Origin: Bacteroidales bacterium
GTDB lineage: Bacteria > Bacteroidota > Bacteroidia > Bacteroidales > F082
Reading direction: 5' to 3'
Length of the DNA stretch: 64,000 bases
Assembly: GCA_024710405.1 (NCBI GenBank)
Contig: JANJUV010000002.1
Span: 372,001 to 436,000, forward strand
The stretch's first letter is position 1, and each line of letters opens with the position of its first letter. The position numbers were made by a program, and so were the translations under genes. This document shows, piece by piece, positions 8,988 to 18,557 of this stretch. Below the pieces are notes generated by a model. The model searched no databases. It was not told where the DNA came from and saw only the letters and a list, made by a program, of their open reading frames with translations.

Positions 8988-9716
8988 ATGAAACTTGACG
9001 GAAACCTACCGGAGGTTATTGAAACCTACCGAATCAATGGAAACGGAAAGCACAATTTTCACAATGGGCATGCAGATACTATCGGCGATGAGCATATTTC
9101 GGGCAGTTATGAAACACCCATGCGCCCGGATGCTTTCATGATGGATGAAGAGACAAAGATAAAAATCATTGAGCATCATTTTGAGCATATCCTGGACACG
9201 CTTGGCATGGATTTGTCGGACGACAGTCTTAGCGGAACTCCTCATCGTGTGGCAAAAATGTTTGTCAAAGAAATTTTTTATGGTCTTAATCCGGAAAACA
9301 AACCGAGAATTTCGCTATTTGAAAACAAATTTAAGTATGGACAGATGCTGGTGGAAAAAAGCATCAGGGTGACAAGCACATGTGAGCATCATTTTCTTCC
9401 CATCATTGGCAAAGCACATGTGGCCTATATTTCGGGAGGGAAAGTAATCGGATTATCAAAAATAAACCGAATTGTCGATTATTTTGCCCGTCGCCCTCAG
9501 GTACAGGAGCGGCTCACTGTGCAGATTGCGGAAGAACTTAAAAAGGCACTGGAGACCGAAGACGTTGCAGTTGTAATTGATGCCAAACACATGTGTGTTG
9601 CCTGCAGGGGGATTCAGGACGACAACAGCACAACACTAACAGCAGAATACTCTGGAAAATTCAGAAATGATAAAACCAGAGATGAATTCCTCAGTTACGT
9701 AGGAATGAATGCTTGA
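8988..9716 (+). CDS. folE: GTP cyclohydrolase I (second copy, N-terminally extended)
   Basis: This 242-residue protein has the same zinc ligands as the first FolE: C122 and H125 in [10 protein letters not shown], and C193 in [10 protein letters not shown]. It also carries [11 protein letters not shown]. The first 50 residues are an extra, low-similarity extension rich in His/Asn. The start is placed at ATG 8988; an upstream in-frame start at 8934 gives no family-like residues. It stands alone between a nucleoside phosphorylase gene and a strong terminator, so it is probably monocistronic and may serve another pterin pathway or growth condition than the first copy. Confidence 0.9.
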   Translation: MKLDGNLPEVIETYRINGNGKHNFHNGHADTIGDEHISGSYETPMRPDAFMMDEETKIKIIEHHFEHILDTLGMDLSDDSLSGTPHRVAKMFVKEIFYGLNPENKPRISLFENKFKYGQMLVEKSIRVTSTCEHHFLPIIGKAHVAYISGGKVIGLSKINRIVDYFARRPQVQERLTVQIAEELKKALETEDVAVVIDAKHMCVACRGIQDDNSTTLTAEYSGKFRNDKTRDEFLSYVGMNA

Positions 9717-9767
9717 GGTGACGAAGAAATTAATTATGTAGAACTAAGTTCAGATGTTGATTGAACC

Positions 9768-9800
9768 GGCCGGCGCGTGATGAACGCCGGCCATTTTTTT
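9768..9800 (+). terminator. Intrinsic terminator after second folE
   Basis: A perfect 8-base-pair GC-only stem (GGCCGGCG at 9768-9775 and CGCCGGCC at 9785-9792) encloses a 9-base loop, followed by a run of seven T at 9794-9800. It lies 52 bases past the folE stop and before pdxA. Confidence 0.9.
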
Positions 9801-9849
9801 CTATTGATTCGATGGTGATTTAATTAAAGACTTCGTCAGCTAAATGGTG

Positions 9850-9857
9850 TATTTTTG
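9850..9857 (+). promoter_or_regulatory. Promoter -7 box for pdxA
   Basis: TATTTTTG matches the Bacteroidota -7 consensus TAnnTTTG and lies 21 bases before the pdxA ATG, directly after the upstream terminator. No convincing -33 TTG is present at the usual spacing. Confidence 0.5.
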
Positions 9858-9878
9858 CGTTATCCAATAAAACACATC

Positions 9879-10955
9879 ATGGAATCAGAGCATCAGAAAC
9901 CCGAAAGAAGACTGAGATTGGGAATAACGCACGGTGATATAAACGGAATCAGCTATGAAGTGATCATTAAAAGTTTGGCTGACCCGAGAATCCTCGAATT
10001 GTTTACCCCCGTCATTTACGGGCATTCAAAAGTTGCTTCTTTTCACAAGAAAAACCTTGATGAAACTGAAGTAAATTTCAATCTCGTAAAGGATGCTGCG
10101 TCAGCACATCCGAAACGCATAAACATTGTCAACTGTACAGATCAGGATCTGAAGATTGATCTGGGTCTGGCCACCGAGGTTGCCGGAAAGGCTGCATTTC
10201 AGGCCCTCGAAATGGCAGTTGAAGATCTAAAAGCCGGAAGAATTGATGCTTTAGTAACTGCGCCCATAAACAAACAGAACATACAATCAAAAGATTTTGA
10301 CTTTCCGGGACATACTGAATATTTATCGGCCAGATTTGACAATTCTGAGCCTCTTATGATCATGGTCTGGCAACAGTTGAGAGTGGCCACACTAACCGGA
10401 CATATTCCTCTGAAAGAAGTTTCATCCAAAATCAACGAGCAACTCATACTGGAAAAGCTATCCATTTTGAACAACAGCCTGATTGCAGATTTTGGAATCA
10501 CCAAACCAAAAATTGCAATACTGGGGTTGAATCCACATGCCGGTGACGGAGGTTTGCTGGGCAAAGAAGAACAGGCTGTGATCATCCCTGCCCTATCCAA
10601 GGCTCGTTCATCAGGCCTTTTGGTATTCGGGCCTTTTCCGGCCGATGGCTTTTTCGGTGCCGGAACATGGAAAAAATATGATGGGGTTGTTTCCATGTAT
10701 CATGATCAGGGACTGGCACCGTTCAAAAGCATTGCCTTCGAAGGAGGCGTCAATTTCACAGCCGGACTCCCGGTTGTGCGCACTTCACCTGCTCATGGTA
10801 CGGCCTATGAACTTGCAGGCAAGAATTTAGCTTCGCCTGAAGCATTCAGGCAAGCTTTGTATTTGGCAGCCGATATTGCACGAACACGTTATGAATACAA
10901 CATTCTTACTTCCAATGTGTTAACCACGTCAAATCATCAGATGATCAACGATTGA
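9879..10955 (+). CDS. pdxA: 4-hydroxythreonine-4-phosphate dehydrogenase
   Basis: PdxA oxidises 4-phosphohydroxy-L-threonine in the DXP-dependent route to pyridoxal 5'-phosphate. The protein of 358 residues shows GITHGDINGISYEVI at the N-terminus, ALVTAPINKQN, the metal/substrate histidine in FPGHTEYLS, and the HDQGLAPFKSIAFEGGVNFT block with TSPAHGTAYE near the end. The ATG at 9879 is chosen over a TTG at 9855, which overlaps the promoter -7 box. The bifunctional murF-alr gene follows after 7 bases; its Alr half needs PLP, the product of this pathway. Confidence 0.95.
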   Translation: MESEHQKPERRLRLGITHGDINGISYEVIIKSLADPRILELFTPVIYGHSKVASFHKKNLDETEVNFNLVKDAASAHPKRINIVNCTDQDLKIDLGLATEVAGKAAFQALEMAVEDLKAGRIDALVTAPINKQNIQSKDFDFPGHTEYLSARFDNSEPLMIMVWQQLRVATLTGHIPLKEVSSKINEQLILEKLSILNNSLIADFGITKPKIAILGLNPHAGDGGLLGKEEQAVIIPALSKARSSGLLVFGPFPADGFFGAGTWKKYDGVVSMYHDQGLAPFKSIAFEGGVNFTAGLPVVRTSPAHGTAYELAGKNLASPEAFRQALYLAADIARTRYEYNILTSNVLTTSNHQMIND

Positions 10956-10962
10956 GTAGTTT

Positions 10963-13458
10963 ATGCAATTGAAACCATACAGTGTTCAATCCGTCTGCCA
11001 GATTATTAATGGCAAACTTGTGGGCGGAAAACTTCAGGGGAACAGAACCATCAAAGATATTCTCATTGACAGCAGGCAGCTGATCACAGCCGAAAACAGC
11101 CTTTTCTTTGCCCTCATCAGCATCAGAAACAACGGACACAAGTATATTTACGAATTGTACGAAAAAGGATTAAGGGCATTTGTGGTCAGCCAGATACCGG
11201 CTTCGAAGAACCAAATGCCAGATGCCTCTTTCATCCTGGTGAAAAACACACTTACTGCTTTACAGCATCTGACCGCATTCCACAGGTCACAGTTTGACAT
11301 TCCTGTTATCGGCATCACCGGCAGCAACGGGAAAACCATTATTAAAGAATGGTTGTTTCAGCTGCTTAGTCCGGATAAAAATATTGTCCGAAGCCCTAAA
11401 AGCTACAATTCGCAAATCGGAGTTCCACTCTCCGTTTGGCAATTGAACCCATCAAACGAACTTGCAATATTTGAGGCGGGTATCTCCGAACCCGATGAAA
11501 TGGAAAAATTGCAGCTCATAATCAGGCCAACCATCGGTATTTATACCAATATAGGACAAGCTCATGACGAAAATTTTATCAATACGACACAAAAAGCAGG
11601 GGAAAAACTAAAACTATTCACCAAAGTTGACACCCTGATCTATTGCAGTGATCATATTGATATACAGGGTGTCTTAATTAAGTCAGGACTTAACAGACAA
11701 ATTAAATTACACACCTGGGGGCGAAAAAATGAGGCTGACCTTATGATTCAGTCCGCAACACCTACCGGGAATGCTACTTTGCTCGAAGCAGTTTACGGCG
11801 GCCAGTCAATGTCCATCACTATTCCATTTACTGATGATGCCTCAGTTGAAAACGCCATGCACTGCTGGACAATGATGTTGTTGCTTGGTTATGACCCTGC
11901 TCTGATCAGCAGCCGTATGGCACAACTTAGCCCCATTGCCATGCGCCTCGAACTCAAGGAAGGCATCAATAACTGCACCATAGTCAACGACTTTTACAAT
12001 TCTGATTTTAACTCGCTCCGTATAGCACTGGACTTTCTCAATCAGCAAAGCCAACACCGCGAGAAAACTGTGATTCTTTCCGATATACTGCAAAGTGGCC
12101 GCAACGAAGTCGACCTCTACACCGACATCAGTGCACTGCTTGACGCAAAAGGTATCAACCGAATTGTTGGTATCGGCCAGGCCATAAGCAGGCAACAGGA
12201 TAAATTTCAGATGAGCAGGGAATTTTATGATTCCACTGAGGAGTTTTTAAGCCATTTTGCAGTTGCCTCCCTGAGCAATCAAAGTGTATTGCTTAAAGGT
12301 GCGCGTAAGTTTGAGTTTGAGCGAATCAGTAATCTGCTGCAGCAAAAGGCCCACGAAACCGTACTTGAGATTAACCTGAACCATTTGGTGAGCAATCTGA
12401 ATTATTTCAGGAGTAAATTAACAGCCGGCACCAAACTGATGGCAATGGTAAAGGCATTTGGTTATGGCAGCGGCAGTTTCGAAATTGCCAATATACTCCA
12501 GTTTCATCACATTGATTATCTGGCAGTGGCCTATGCCGATGAAGGTGTCGAACTCAGAAAAGCCGGTATCGAAACACCTATAATGGTAATGAGCCCTGAA
12601 GAAAACAGCTTCGACGCTATGATCAGACACCGGCTCGAACCCGAGGTATTTAGCTTCCGCATATTGGATCTGCTCGAAGAAACCATCAGACGAACTGCAC
12701 TTCCAAGCAATAAACCCGTTAAGATCCATATCAAACTCGAAACAGGAATGCACAGGCTGGGATTTTGCGAACATCAACTGGACGAACTCTCCCAACGTCT
12801 TGTTTCAAACAAGATGCTGTTTGTTCAATCGGTATTCTCTCATCTGGCTGCAAGTGACAAAGCCGAACATGATACTTTTACACAGGAACAAACTGAAATT
12901 TTTCGCCGCATGAGCGAAAAGATTATACAACTATTTCCACACAAAATTCACAGACACATTCTTAATTCAGCAGGAATATGCCGTTTTCCCGAAGCACACT
13001 TCGACATGGTCAGGCTAGGAATAGGCATGTATGGAATTGCAGCAGATTCGACAGATAAGGCAGGTCTGTCATCGGTAATTTCATTAAGATCAACCATTTC
13101 GCAAATCAAGACTGTACCTGCTGACACAAGTATTGGTTACAACCGGAGTTTTATAACCGACAAACCTCTTCGAATTGGTATTGTCCCGATAGGTTATGCC
13201 GACGGCCTTTCGCGCAAACTGGGCAATGGACGCGGGAAGCTGTATGTTCGCGGAAAAGAGGCACGGATCATTGGCGATGTTTGCATGGATATGTGCATGA
13301 TCGAACTAAATGACAATGAAGTTTCTGAGGGTGATATTGTTACCGTTTTTGATGACCATCACCCTGTCGAAACTTTCGCGCATGATTCAGAAACCATTCC
13401 TTACGAAATATTCACAGGAATATCACGTCGGGTGAAAAGGGTATATTTCTATGAGTAA
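10963..13458 (+). CDS. murF-alr: Fused MurF ligase / alanine racemase
   Basis: The protein of 831 residues joins two cell-wall enzymes. Residues 1 to about 455 are MurF (UDP-MurNAc-tripeptide:D-Ala-D-Ala ligase), with the ATP loop GITGSNGKT and a typical Mur-ligase central domain. Residues from about 465 are a fold-type III PLP alanine racemase, with the PLP lysine in MAMVKAFGYGSG and RLGIGMYGI near the C-terminal catalytic region. Alr makes D-Ala, the precursor of the D-Ala-D-Ala that MurF attaches. This fusion is common in Bacteroidota. It ends 9 bases before the oppositely oriented neighbour, with no terminator in between. Confidence 0.95.
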   Translation: MQLKPYSVQSVCQIINGKLVGGKLQGNRTIKDILIDSRQLITAENSLFFALISIRNNGHKYIYELYEKGLRAFVVSQIPASKNQMPDASFILVKNTLTALQHLTAFHRSQFDIPVIGITGSNGKTIIKEWLFQLLSPDKNIVRSPKSYNSQIGVPLSVWQLNPSNELAIFEAGISEPDEMEKLQLIIRPTIGIYTNIGQAHDENFINTTQKAGEKLKLFTKVDTLIYCSDHIDIQGVLIKSGLNRQIKLHTWGRKNEADLMIQSATPTGNATLLEAVYGGQSMSITIPFTDDASVENAMHCWTMMLLLGYDPALISSRMAQLSPIAMRLELKEGINNCTIVNDFYNSDFNSLRIALDFLNQQSQHREKTVILSDILQSGRNEVDLYTDISALLDAKGINRIVGIGQAISRQQDKFQMSREFYDSTEEFLSHFAVASLSNQSVLLKGARKFEFERISNLLQQKAHETVLEINLNHLVSNLNYFRSKLTAGTKLMAMVKAFGYGSGSFEIANILQFHHIDYLAVAYADEGVELRKAGIETPIMVMSPEENSFDAMIRHRLEPEVFSFRILDLLEETIRRTALPSNKPVKIHIKLETGMHRLGFCEHQLDELSQRLVSNKMLFVQSVFSHLAASDKAEHDTFTQEQTEIFRRMSEKIIQLFPHKIHRHILNSAGICRFPEAHFDMVRLGIGMYGIAADSTDKAGLSSVISLRSTISQIKTVPADTSIGYNRSFITDKPLRIGIVPIGYADGLSRKLGNGRGKLYVRGKEARIIGDVCMDMCMIELNDNEVSEGDIVTVFDDHHPVETFAHDSETIPYEIFTGISRRVKRVYFYE

Positions 13459-13467
13459 ATCAATTTA

Positions 13468-15357
13468 TTATTTATTCTCCTGCCCAAGATTCAGAATAAA
13501 CAGATCATCCACAAAAACTTCCGTTGTATCACGATTCCAGACATACACCTTAAATCGGTAATTGGTTTTAGTAGTGTCGTGCAGTTGAACGTCCATCTCC
13601 AGTTTTGCCCATCCATTTGCATCGGTTTCAGTGACTATGCTCACACTTTTATAAAAATTGACATGGTTATCTGAAGCCATTACCAGTGCCAGATTGGCTG
13701 TTGCCGGATACCGCCAAGCTGTAAGCCGGTACCGGTCATTCTTCTGCACATAAATCTCAGTTCCTGCCGAGAATTTATTCTCTTTTTCCATTTTCAGCGA
13801 AAACATTCCGCTTCTGAACTGATCGCTACTTTGAAGCGATCCGCCATCAAACACATAATGTTCGTCAGTGGAAAGAAATTTTTTCTGGTTTTTATCCAGT
13901 TTTTCAAAATCGCAGAATGCTTCCTTCCTAACCATGTTTTTGAGCACAGGAACAGGGTGATGCACACCCACAATAAGGGAGTCATAATCAACCGGGTCGA
14001 GCAATTCAAAATAATAGGAATCGGTGTACAATCGACCAAAATTGAACCAATAGGCTTCCTGCGACATGGCGTCAAAGTGAATCATGCCCTTTTTGTATTG
14101 GTAGGTCTGAAAGATATTTAGCAACATAAGCAGGAAGAAAACACCAAGCAGCGCATTCCGGAGCCATCGTCCCCGGCAAGCGGCAAATGAAATTAGGCCG
14201 GCAAGCGGCAGACTCAACAGCGCATAAATATCAATCATGGGACGAGAGCCAAAGCTGCCACCATACCACCAGCACCACCACGAATAGACTACATAAATAA
14301 AAAATGGAAGCATAATCAGTAATGGCACACGAAACACCGATGACTTACTGCTCAGCGTAAACAAGCCTGCCAGTGCAAAAACCATAATCGGTGTATAGAG
14401 CAACCAACCCTTACGGTAACTGAACAATCCCGGGATAATCTGTGGGTTTTCAAAGAAAAAGCCCTCTTTTCCGTAGCTGTAAAAAAACCAATCTCCGGTA
14501 TTAAATTTCCAGAAAAATAATTGCGGGACGGTGACAGTAAATGCTGTAATTGCGATGAGCAAAATCAAATAAGGATGTTTTGCAATAAGCAACAATTTGT
14601 TATTAAATGATTTAATCGATACAACCCCATAAAAAGCAAAAAACAGAACAACAAGCCCGTTAACCGGCCTGATGAGTACAATCATTCCAAACACAAGCCC
14701 TGTCATCAATGAATTTCTCACAGACGGTTTCAGATGCCATTGTATCGTAAACCAAAGAAATACAGCAAATAACGCAAAATTGTATGCATGAGGCATTGGC
14801 GCTTCAAGGGTGGTGTAATACAGCAGATTGGTAGCAAAAACCACTAAAACCATTGTCAACGCAGAAATCCATTCATTGAAATAGAGAAGTAAAACTTTCC
14901 TGAGATAATATAGACCAGCCAACAACCAGAAAAGAGCACTGAAAATGAGCGAAAAAAAATAAGGAGGACTATATCCGGTGGTTTCATTCCCAGCAAGATG
15001 CGCGTACACATGACCCAGCATGAAAAAAGGGAAATACATGAATGCAAGCCCCATCGTCATCTTCTGAAACCTTCGTCCGTCCTCAGTCTTTGAATTGAAC
15101 ATCTTGTCCTTGAAGAATTCCGGATCCTTGTCGATAAAGGAGAAGCTGAGATCTTTATAGATAAAAGCTGCCGGCAAATAACAATAGTATCCGACCACAT
15201 CCTGAAATACAACTTTATGCTTGAACTTCCATAAATGATTGTTGAAATTTATGTACGTGATAATCACAGCAGTAAGCACAAGAACCCATTTCGACAAGGT
15301 CAGTCTCTTGAAAACAAAAGTTAGCAGAGGCAATAGCTTTGTTAGTAAAGAATTCAC
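13468..15357 (-). CDS. GT-C-like multi-spanning membrane protein with C-terminal beta domain
   Basis: The protein of 629 residues has about 11-12 predicted membrane helices across residues 20-430, and an acidic first loop (FQDVVGYYCYLPAAFIYKD) like that of GT-C/PMT-type glycosyltransferases using polyprenyl-phosphate sugars. After the last helix comes an extracytoplasmic region of about 200 residues. Its end (about 500-629) is rich in beta strands and resembles a carbohydrate-binding jelly roll. The enzymatic assignment is by topology only. It is the last gene of a minus-strand glycan/lipid group, set 164 bases apart from the others. Confidence 0.6.
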   Translation of the reverse strand: MNSLLTKLLPLLTFVFKRLTLSKWVLVLTAVIITYINFNNHLWKFKHKVVFQDVVGYYCYLPAAFIYKDLSFSFIDKDPEFFKDKMFNSKTEDGRRFQKMTMGLAFMYFPFFMLGHVYAHLAGNETTGYSPPYFFSLIFSALFWLLAGLYYLRKVLLLYFNEWISALTMVLVVFATNLLYYTTLEAPMPHAYNFALFAVFLWFTIQWHLKPSVRNSLMTGLVFGMIVLIRPVNGLVVLFFAFYGVVSIKSFNNKLLLIAKHPYLILLIAITAFTVTVPQLFFWKFNTGDWFFYSYGKEGFFFENPQIIPGLFSYRKGWLLYTPIMVFALAGLFTLSSKSSVFRVPLLIMLPFFIYVVYSWWCWWYGGSFGSRPMIDIYALLSLPLAGLISFAACRGRWLRNALLGVFFLLMLLNIFQTYQYKKGMIHFDAMSQEAYWFNFGRLYTDSYYFELLDPVDYDSLIVGVHHPVPVLKNMVRKEAFCDFEKLDKNQKKFLSTDEHYVFDGGSLQSSDQFRSGMFSLKMEKENKFSAGTEIYVQKNDRYRLTAWRYPATANLALVMASDNHVNFYKSVSIVTETDANGWAKLEMDVQLHDTTKTNYRFKVYVWNRDTTEVFVDDLFILNLGQENK

Positions 15358-15521
15358 GCGGTTGTTTTAAATAATGCGCAAAATTGAACAAAAAAATTAA
15401 CCTGTTCAGCCTGCCTGAATTTAAATATCCCTACCGACATCCTTACCGGATTCCTGTTGATCAATTTGTTCAGAAAGTCATACTTAATCTTTTCAAGACC
15501 ATGATATAACATCTCGGAATA

Positions 15522-16511
15522 TCAGTGCTTTGTCCTACTTATCATTTCGCGGAAAGCCTTTCCGTCGGCCCTCACCTGATTTAATGACAGTGGCATCATA
15601 AGCCAGAATGCCAACCCGATGAGACTGCCCCAAAGAAAGAAAGCCCCGAACTGAAGCAGAGAAAACGAAAGAGCCGTTTCTGCAGGAATCTGATATTTCG
15701 ACAGCAGATATACCAGACTGATCTCACGCGTTCCAAAACCTGCCCAGGAAACAGGTAATATAGTAGCAAGCCCGACAATACTTAGTATGATCGCTATATC
15801 TGTCAAAGCAAGCCGGATGCCAACGGAGGAAAAAATGAGCCATATTGCTCCGTAATAAACAAGGTATGCCATTGAGGTGATCAGCCAGAGTACCGGAGCT
15901 TTTCGTCCAAGTGCCAGTGCTATGCTTTCCTCCACGAATTTTAAAACCATGTTGTCTCTGAAAAAGGACAACGCTTGCAGCCTCCTGAGCAGGGCAAGGC
16001 CCACATACAACAGCAGCATGAATGCAGCAATTCCGATAACAATTGCTGTTTCGGCTGAAATCTCTATCGGTGCAGAATAATATAACAAACCGGCAATTCC
16101 CAGCATAAACAACACGCCAAGATCAAAAACCCTGTCGCTGACAATGGTTTTAAAAGCAGGCAGAAATCCGATGGCAACATCCTGGCGGAGATAATAAAGC
16201 CTCGCAATTTCACCAATGCGTCCCGGAGTTATTATGCCAATGGTGAATGAAGCCATATAGGCACCAAATGACCTGAATGTACTGTAATTATATCCCTCAG
16301 CCTTTATTATACGCTGCCATCGCAGGCTTTTGATACCAAGAACAACAACTACACCGGCAAGGGACAAAATATATTTACCGGAATTTATTCCTTTAATGTT
16401 CTGCAAAAAAGCATCTTTATCAAAATCAATAAATCTGAATAGCAAGGCCAGAATAATCACAGATCCGGCAAGTTTCACTAACAGCCCCCGCCAATTGTAA
16501 CCCTTATTCAT
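15522..16511 (-). CDS. Lysylphosphatidylglycerol synthase TM-region (UPF0104) protein
   Basis: The 329-residue protein has about 8 membrane helices and the family segments LGIKSLRWQRIIKAEG, FTIGIITPGRIGEIARLYYLR and LPVSWAGFGTREISLVYLL. These mark the membrane domain shared by MprF flippases and stand-alone UPF0104 proteins, thought to move lipids or lipid-linked sugars across the inner membrane. It lacks the aminoacyl-transferase domain of MprF. The start overlaps the FrhB-type gene by 4 bases, so it belongs to that operon. Confidence 0.85.
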   Translation of the reverse strand: MNKGYNWRGLLVKLAGSVIILALLFRFIDFDKDAFLQNIKGINSGKYILSLAGVVVVLGIKSLRWQRIIKAEGYNYSTFRSFGAYMASFTIGIITPGRIGEIARLYYLRQDVAIGFLPAFKTIVSDRVFDLGVLFMLGIAGLLYYSAPIEISAETAIVIGIAAFMLLLYVGLALLRRLQALSFFRDNMVLKFVEESIALALGRKAPVLWLITSMAYLVYYGAIWLIFSSVGIRLALTDIAIILSIVGLATILPVSWAGFGTREISLVYLLSKYQIPAETALSFSLLQFGAFFLWGSLIGLAFWLMMPLSLNQVRADGKAFREMISRTKH

Positions 16512-17836
16512 TGCTTCAGGTTTTTGCGTTTAATGGCATAAGTCGATTTTTTCCATACGTTCCTCGTCTTTTCAAACAATCCTCCGATTAATGTGGGAGG
16601 CAACCGCTCCACCAGCCAACGGGCCACCTTTGTGCCCAGAAGGATAAAGAGCGAACTGATGACAATTTCCATCAGATAGCGTGAGAAAGCAAAGTCTCTG
16701 ATTATGTATCCGTAATCCGGAACCGACTTACCAAGCCATTTCCTGAACTGTATCCGGATAAAGGCTCCCCTTTTTTTAAAGTCGTAACCATGCGAATGCA
16801 TCACAATAGACTCCTCTTCGGTTATTGGCTCAAATGACAAAGCACCTTCCGAAATCATCTGTTCCAGGATCTGATCGCCCTTTGCAGTGCGGCTGATGAT
16901 CATCGAAAAACCTTTACCCCGTTCTTCATACACTGGTGCCCAGGCATCGCCACCCGAAATATCGGTGAATTCGTTGGCCAGATCAGTACAATAAAGGCTG
17001 TTGCGTAAAATATGGAATGGGATCAGGTAGTTGGCATGGAATTTCTTTAGTTGTATCACACGGCCACTCTTCAATTCTACGCGCATATTACCGGGCCATT
17101 CTCCATGCCTGAAAAACAACCGGTTTATTTGTGTATGGTCGCGTTCGCCATATGTTCTCAAAAAACTGTTCACCGAACTGAAGTGCAAAGTATTGCCGTA
17201 GAATGGCCCGAATACAAAGGCGATGTTTTTCACCGAAGGATGTCCAATAGCCTGCAGTTTTCTGATGGACTGTATCTGCCCAGGAAGACCCACATATGCG
17301 AGCTTTCCGTCGAAAGTAGTGATCTGAGGCAGAATCTCATTCACCGAACTGATGATGTATTTACTCTGGGCAGCGGCCAGAATTTGTTCCGGTGTGGTGG
17401 CTATGATGGGCTCAGTTAACCAGGGCTCTTTATCCGACATTGACAAAACAACCGCACCATCAATGAATTTTTTCTGCAAAAGCCAGATCAGTATAGCAGA
17501 GATGATGCCTCCCGAGGCAGCCTTCAGACGGGTTTCCGGATTTTGTGCATATCCGATACCGATTCTGTAATAGGGACCGGTAAACTCATGAAAATGTGGT
17601 GTCTGACTATAAAATACAGAGCGGTATCGTTTGAAATCGAAATACTTACCCGGACATGCTTCCCAAAGCACTTCAGCCAGTTCATTATTGATAGGTGATT
17701 TTATGACAGGCCTGTAATCACCAGTACGGTCTTCGAAAACGATCTTGCCTTCGGAAAGCCCCACACAGCTGCCGCAGCGGTTGCACAAGTGCGACCGCAT
17801 TACTTTTTGAAGTTGGTCAATGCTTTTCACAGACAT
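16508..17836 (-). CDS. FrhB-type (coenzyme F420 hydrogenase beta-like) oxidoreductase
   Basis: The protein of 442 residues has an N-terminal cysteine pair (LCNRCGSCVGLSEGKI), a further Cys in EACPGKYF, and the FrhB/FdhB block with AASGGIISAILIWLL, LPGQIQSIRKLQ and SGGDAWAPVYEERGKGFS. Family members are flavin/Fe-S reductases; several in envelope gene clusters reduce sugar or polyprenyl/isoprenoid lipid groups. The start is set at 17836: the longer reading from 17902 would overlap the methyltransferase by 86 bases, while this one overlaps by 20. The substrate is unknown; the neighbours point to a glycan or glycolipid. Confidence 0.75.
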   Translation of the reverse strand: MSVKSIDQLQKVMRSHLCNRCGSCVGLSEGKIVFEDRTGDYRPVIKSPINNELAEVLWEACPGKYFDFKRYRSVFYSQTPHFHEFTGPYYRIGIGYAQNPETRLKAASGGIISAILIWLLQKKFIDGAVVLSMSDKEPWLTEPIIATTPEQILAAAQSKYIISSVNEILPQITTFDGKLAYVGLPGQIQSIRKLQAIGHPSVKNIAFVFGPFYGNTLHFSSVNSFLRTYGERDHTQINRLFFRHGEWPGNMRVELKSGRVIQLKKFHANYLIPFHILRNSLYCTDLANEFTDISGGDAWAPVYEERGKGFSMIISRTAKGDQILEQMISEGALSFEPITEEESIVMHSHGYDFKKRGAFIRIQFRKWLGKSVPDYGYIIRDFAFSRYLMEIVISSLFILLGTKVARWLVERLPPTLIGGLFEKTRNVWKKSTYAIKRKNLKQ

Positions 17837-18557
17837 AAAATTGTCGTATTCCCAACTCCGCCAGCAGGCTTCCCTGAAATGCACTAATGAGGCGTTCGCC
17901 AAAATCCCTCAGGACAGACGGCCCAACGGGCACGAGCACTGTACCTTTGTGCAGTAGGAGCTTCCATGATGTTTTCTGCAACATTATCTTAACCTCTTTG
18001 GACGACAAAAACCGGTGCGGCCCTTCACCATGTCCTCCAAATAAAGCTGTATAAACCCTGTAAGGGATTTCACTCGTGGCCGGCGGACAACTGAGCACCA
18101 ACCTGGCACCCGGCCTGGCAACCCGGTGCAATTCGCTCAAAAACGCACAGGGATCCGAACAATGCTCCAGCGTTTCGAGGCTCAGAATCCTGTCGAATTC
18201 CTGCTCACCGAAAGGAAGTTTGCTGTAGGTGTCGATTTTCGCCTGAACAGCCGAAGGCCTCAACCGGTCGGCTTCGCGCATCAGTCCTGAGGAAATTTCA
18301 GCATTTGTGACAGAAACAGTAGCATTGGCTCTTCTTAAGTAATCATCAGCTTCGGCATCGCGGCTTGTTATGTTAAGCACCTGAAAATCATCTTCAAGGC
18401 CAAGATGGGCTATGCTTTCAACAAATCGCTGGTCATGAGTGGCCTTCACTTTGTTGTTTTCGGCTACATACATATGCGCCACTTTATCCCAATGTGCCTC
18501 AACATCACGGTCGGTCCATGGGTTGCAGTGTTCTCTGAATGATTGCTGATTGTCCAT
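17817..18557 (-). CDS. Class I SAM-dependent methyltransferase
   Basis: The protein of 246 residues shows a type-11-like methyltransferase core, with the acidic post-I region, LPFGEQEFDRILSLETLEHC (motif II area) and LHRVARPGARLVLSCPP (motif III). The usual glycine-rich motif I is weak (QVLNITSRDAEADDYLRRA), so cofactor binding should be treated as likely, not certain. Its start overlaps the GT2 stop by one base (TAATG), an arrangement that usually couples translation. The likely substrate is a sugar or lipid intermediate of this gene group. Confidence 0.75.
   Translation of the reverse strand: MDNQQSFREHCNPWTDRDVEAHWDKVAHMYVAENNKVKATHDQRFVESIAHLGLEDDFQVLNITSRDAEADDYLRRANATVSVTNAEISSGLMREADRLRPSAVQAKIDTYSKLPFGEQEFDRILSLETLEHCSDPCAFLSELHRVARPGARLVLSCPPATSEIPYRVYTALFGGHGEGPHRFLSSKEVKIMLQKTSWKLLLHKGTVLVPVGPSVLRDFGERLISAFQGSLLAELGIRQFYVCEKH

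Noticed and set aside
10199-10696. 165-codon frame on the minus strand
   Set aside because: It lies inside pdxA, and its protein has no plausible fold or motif.
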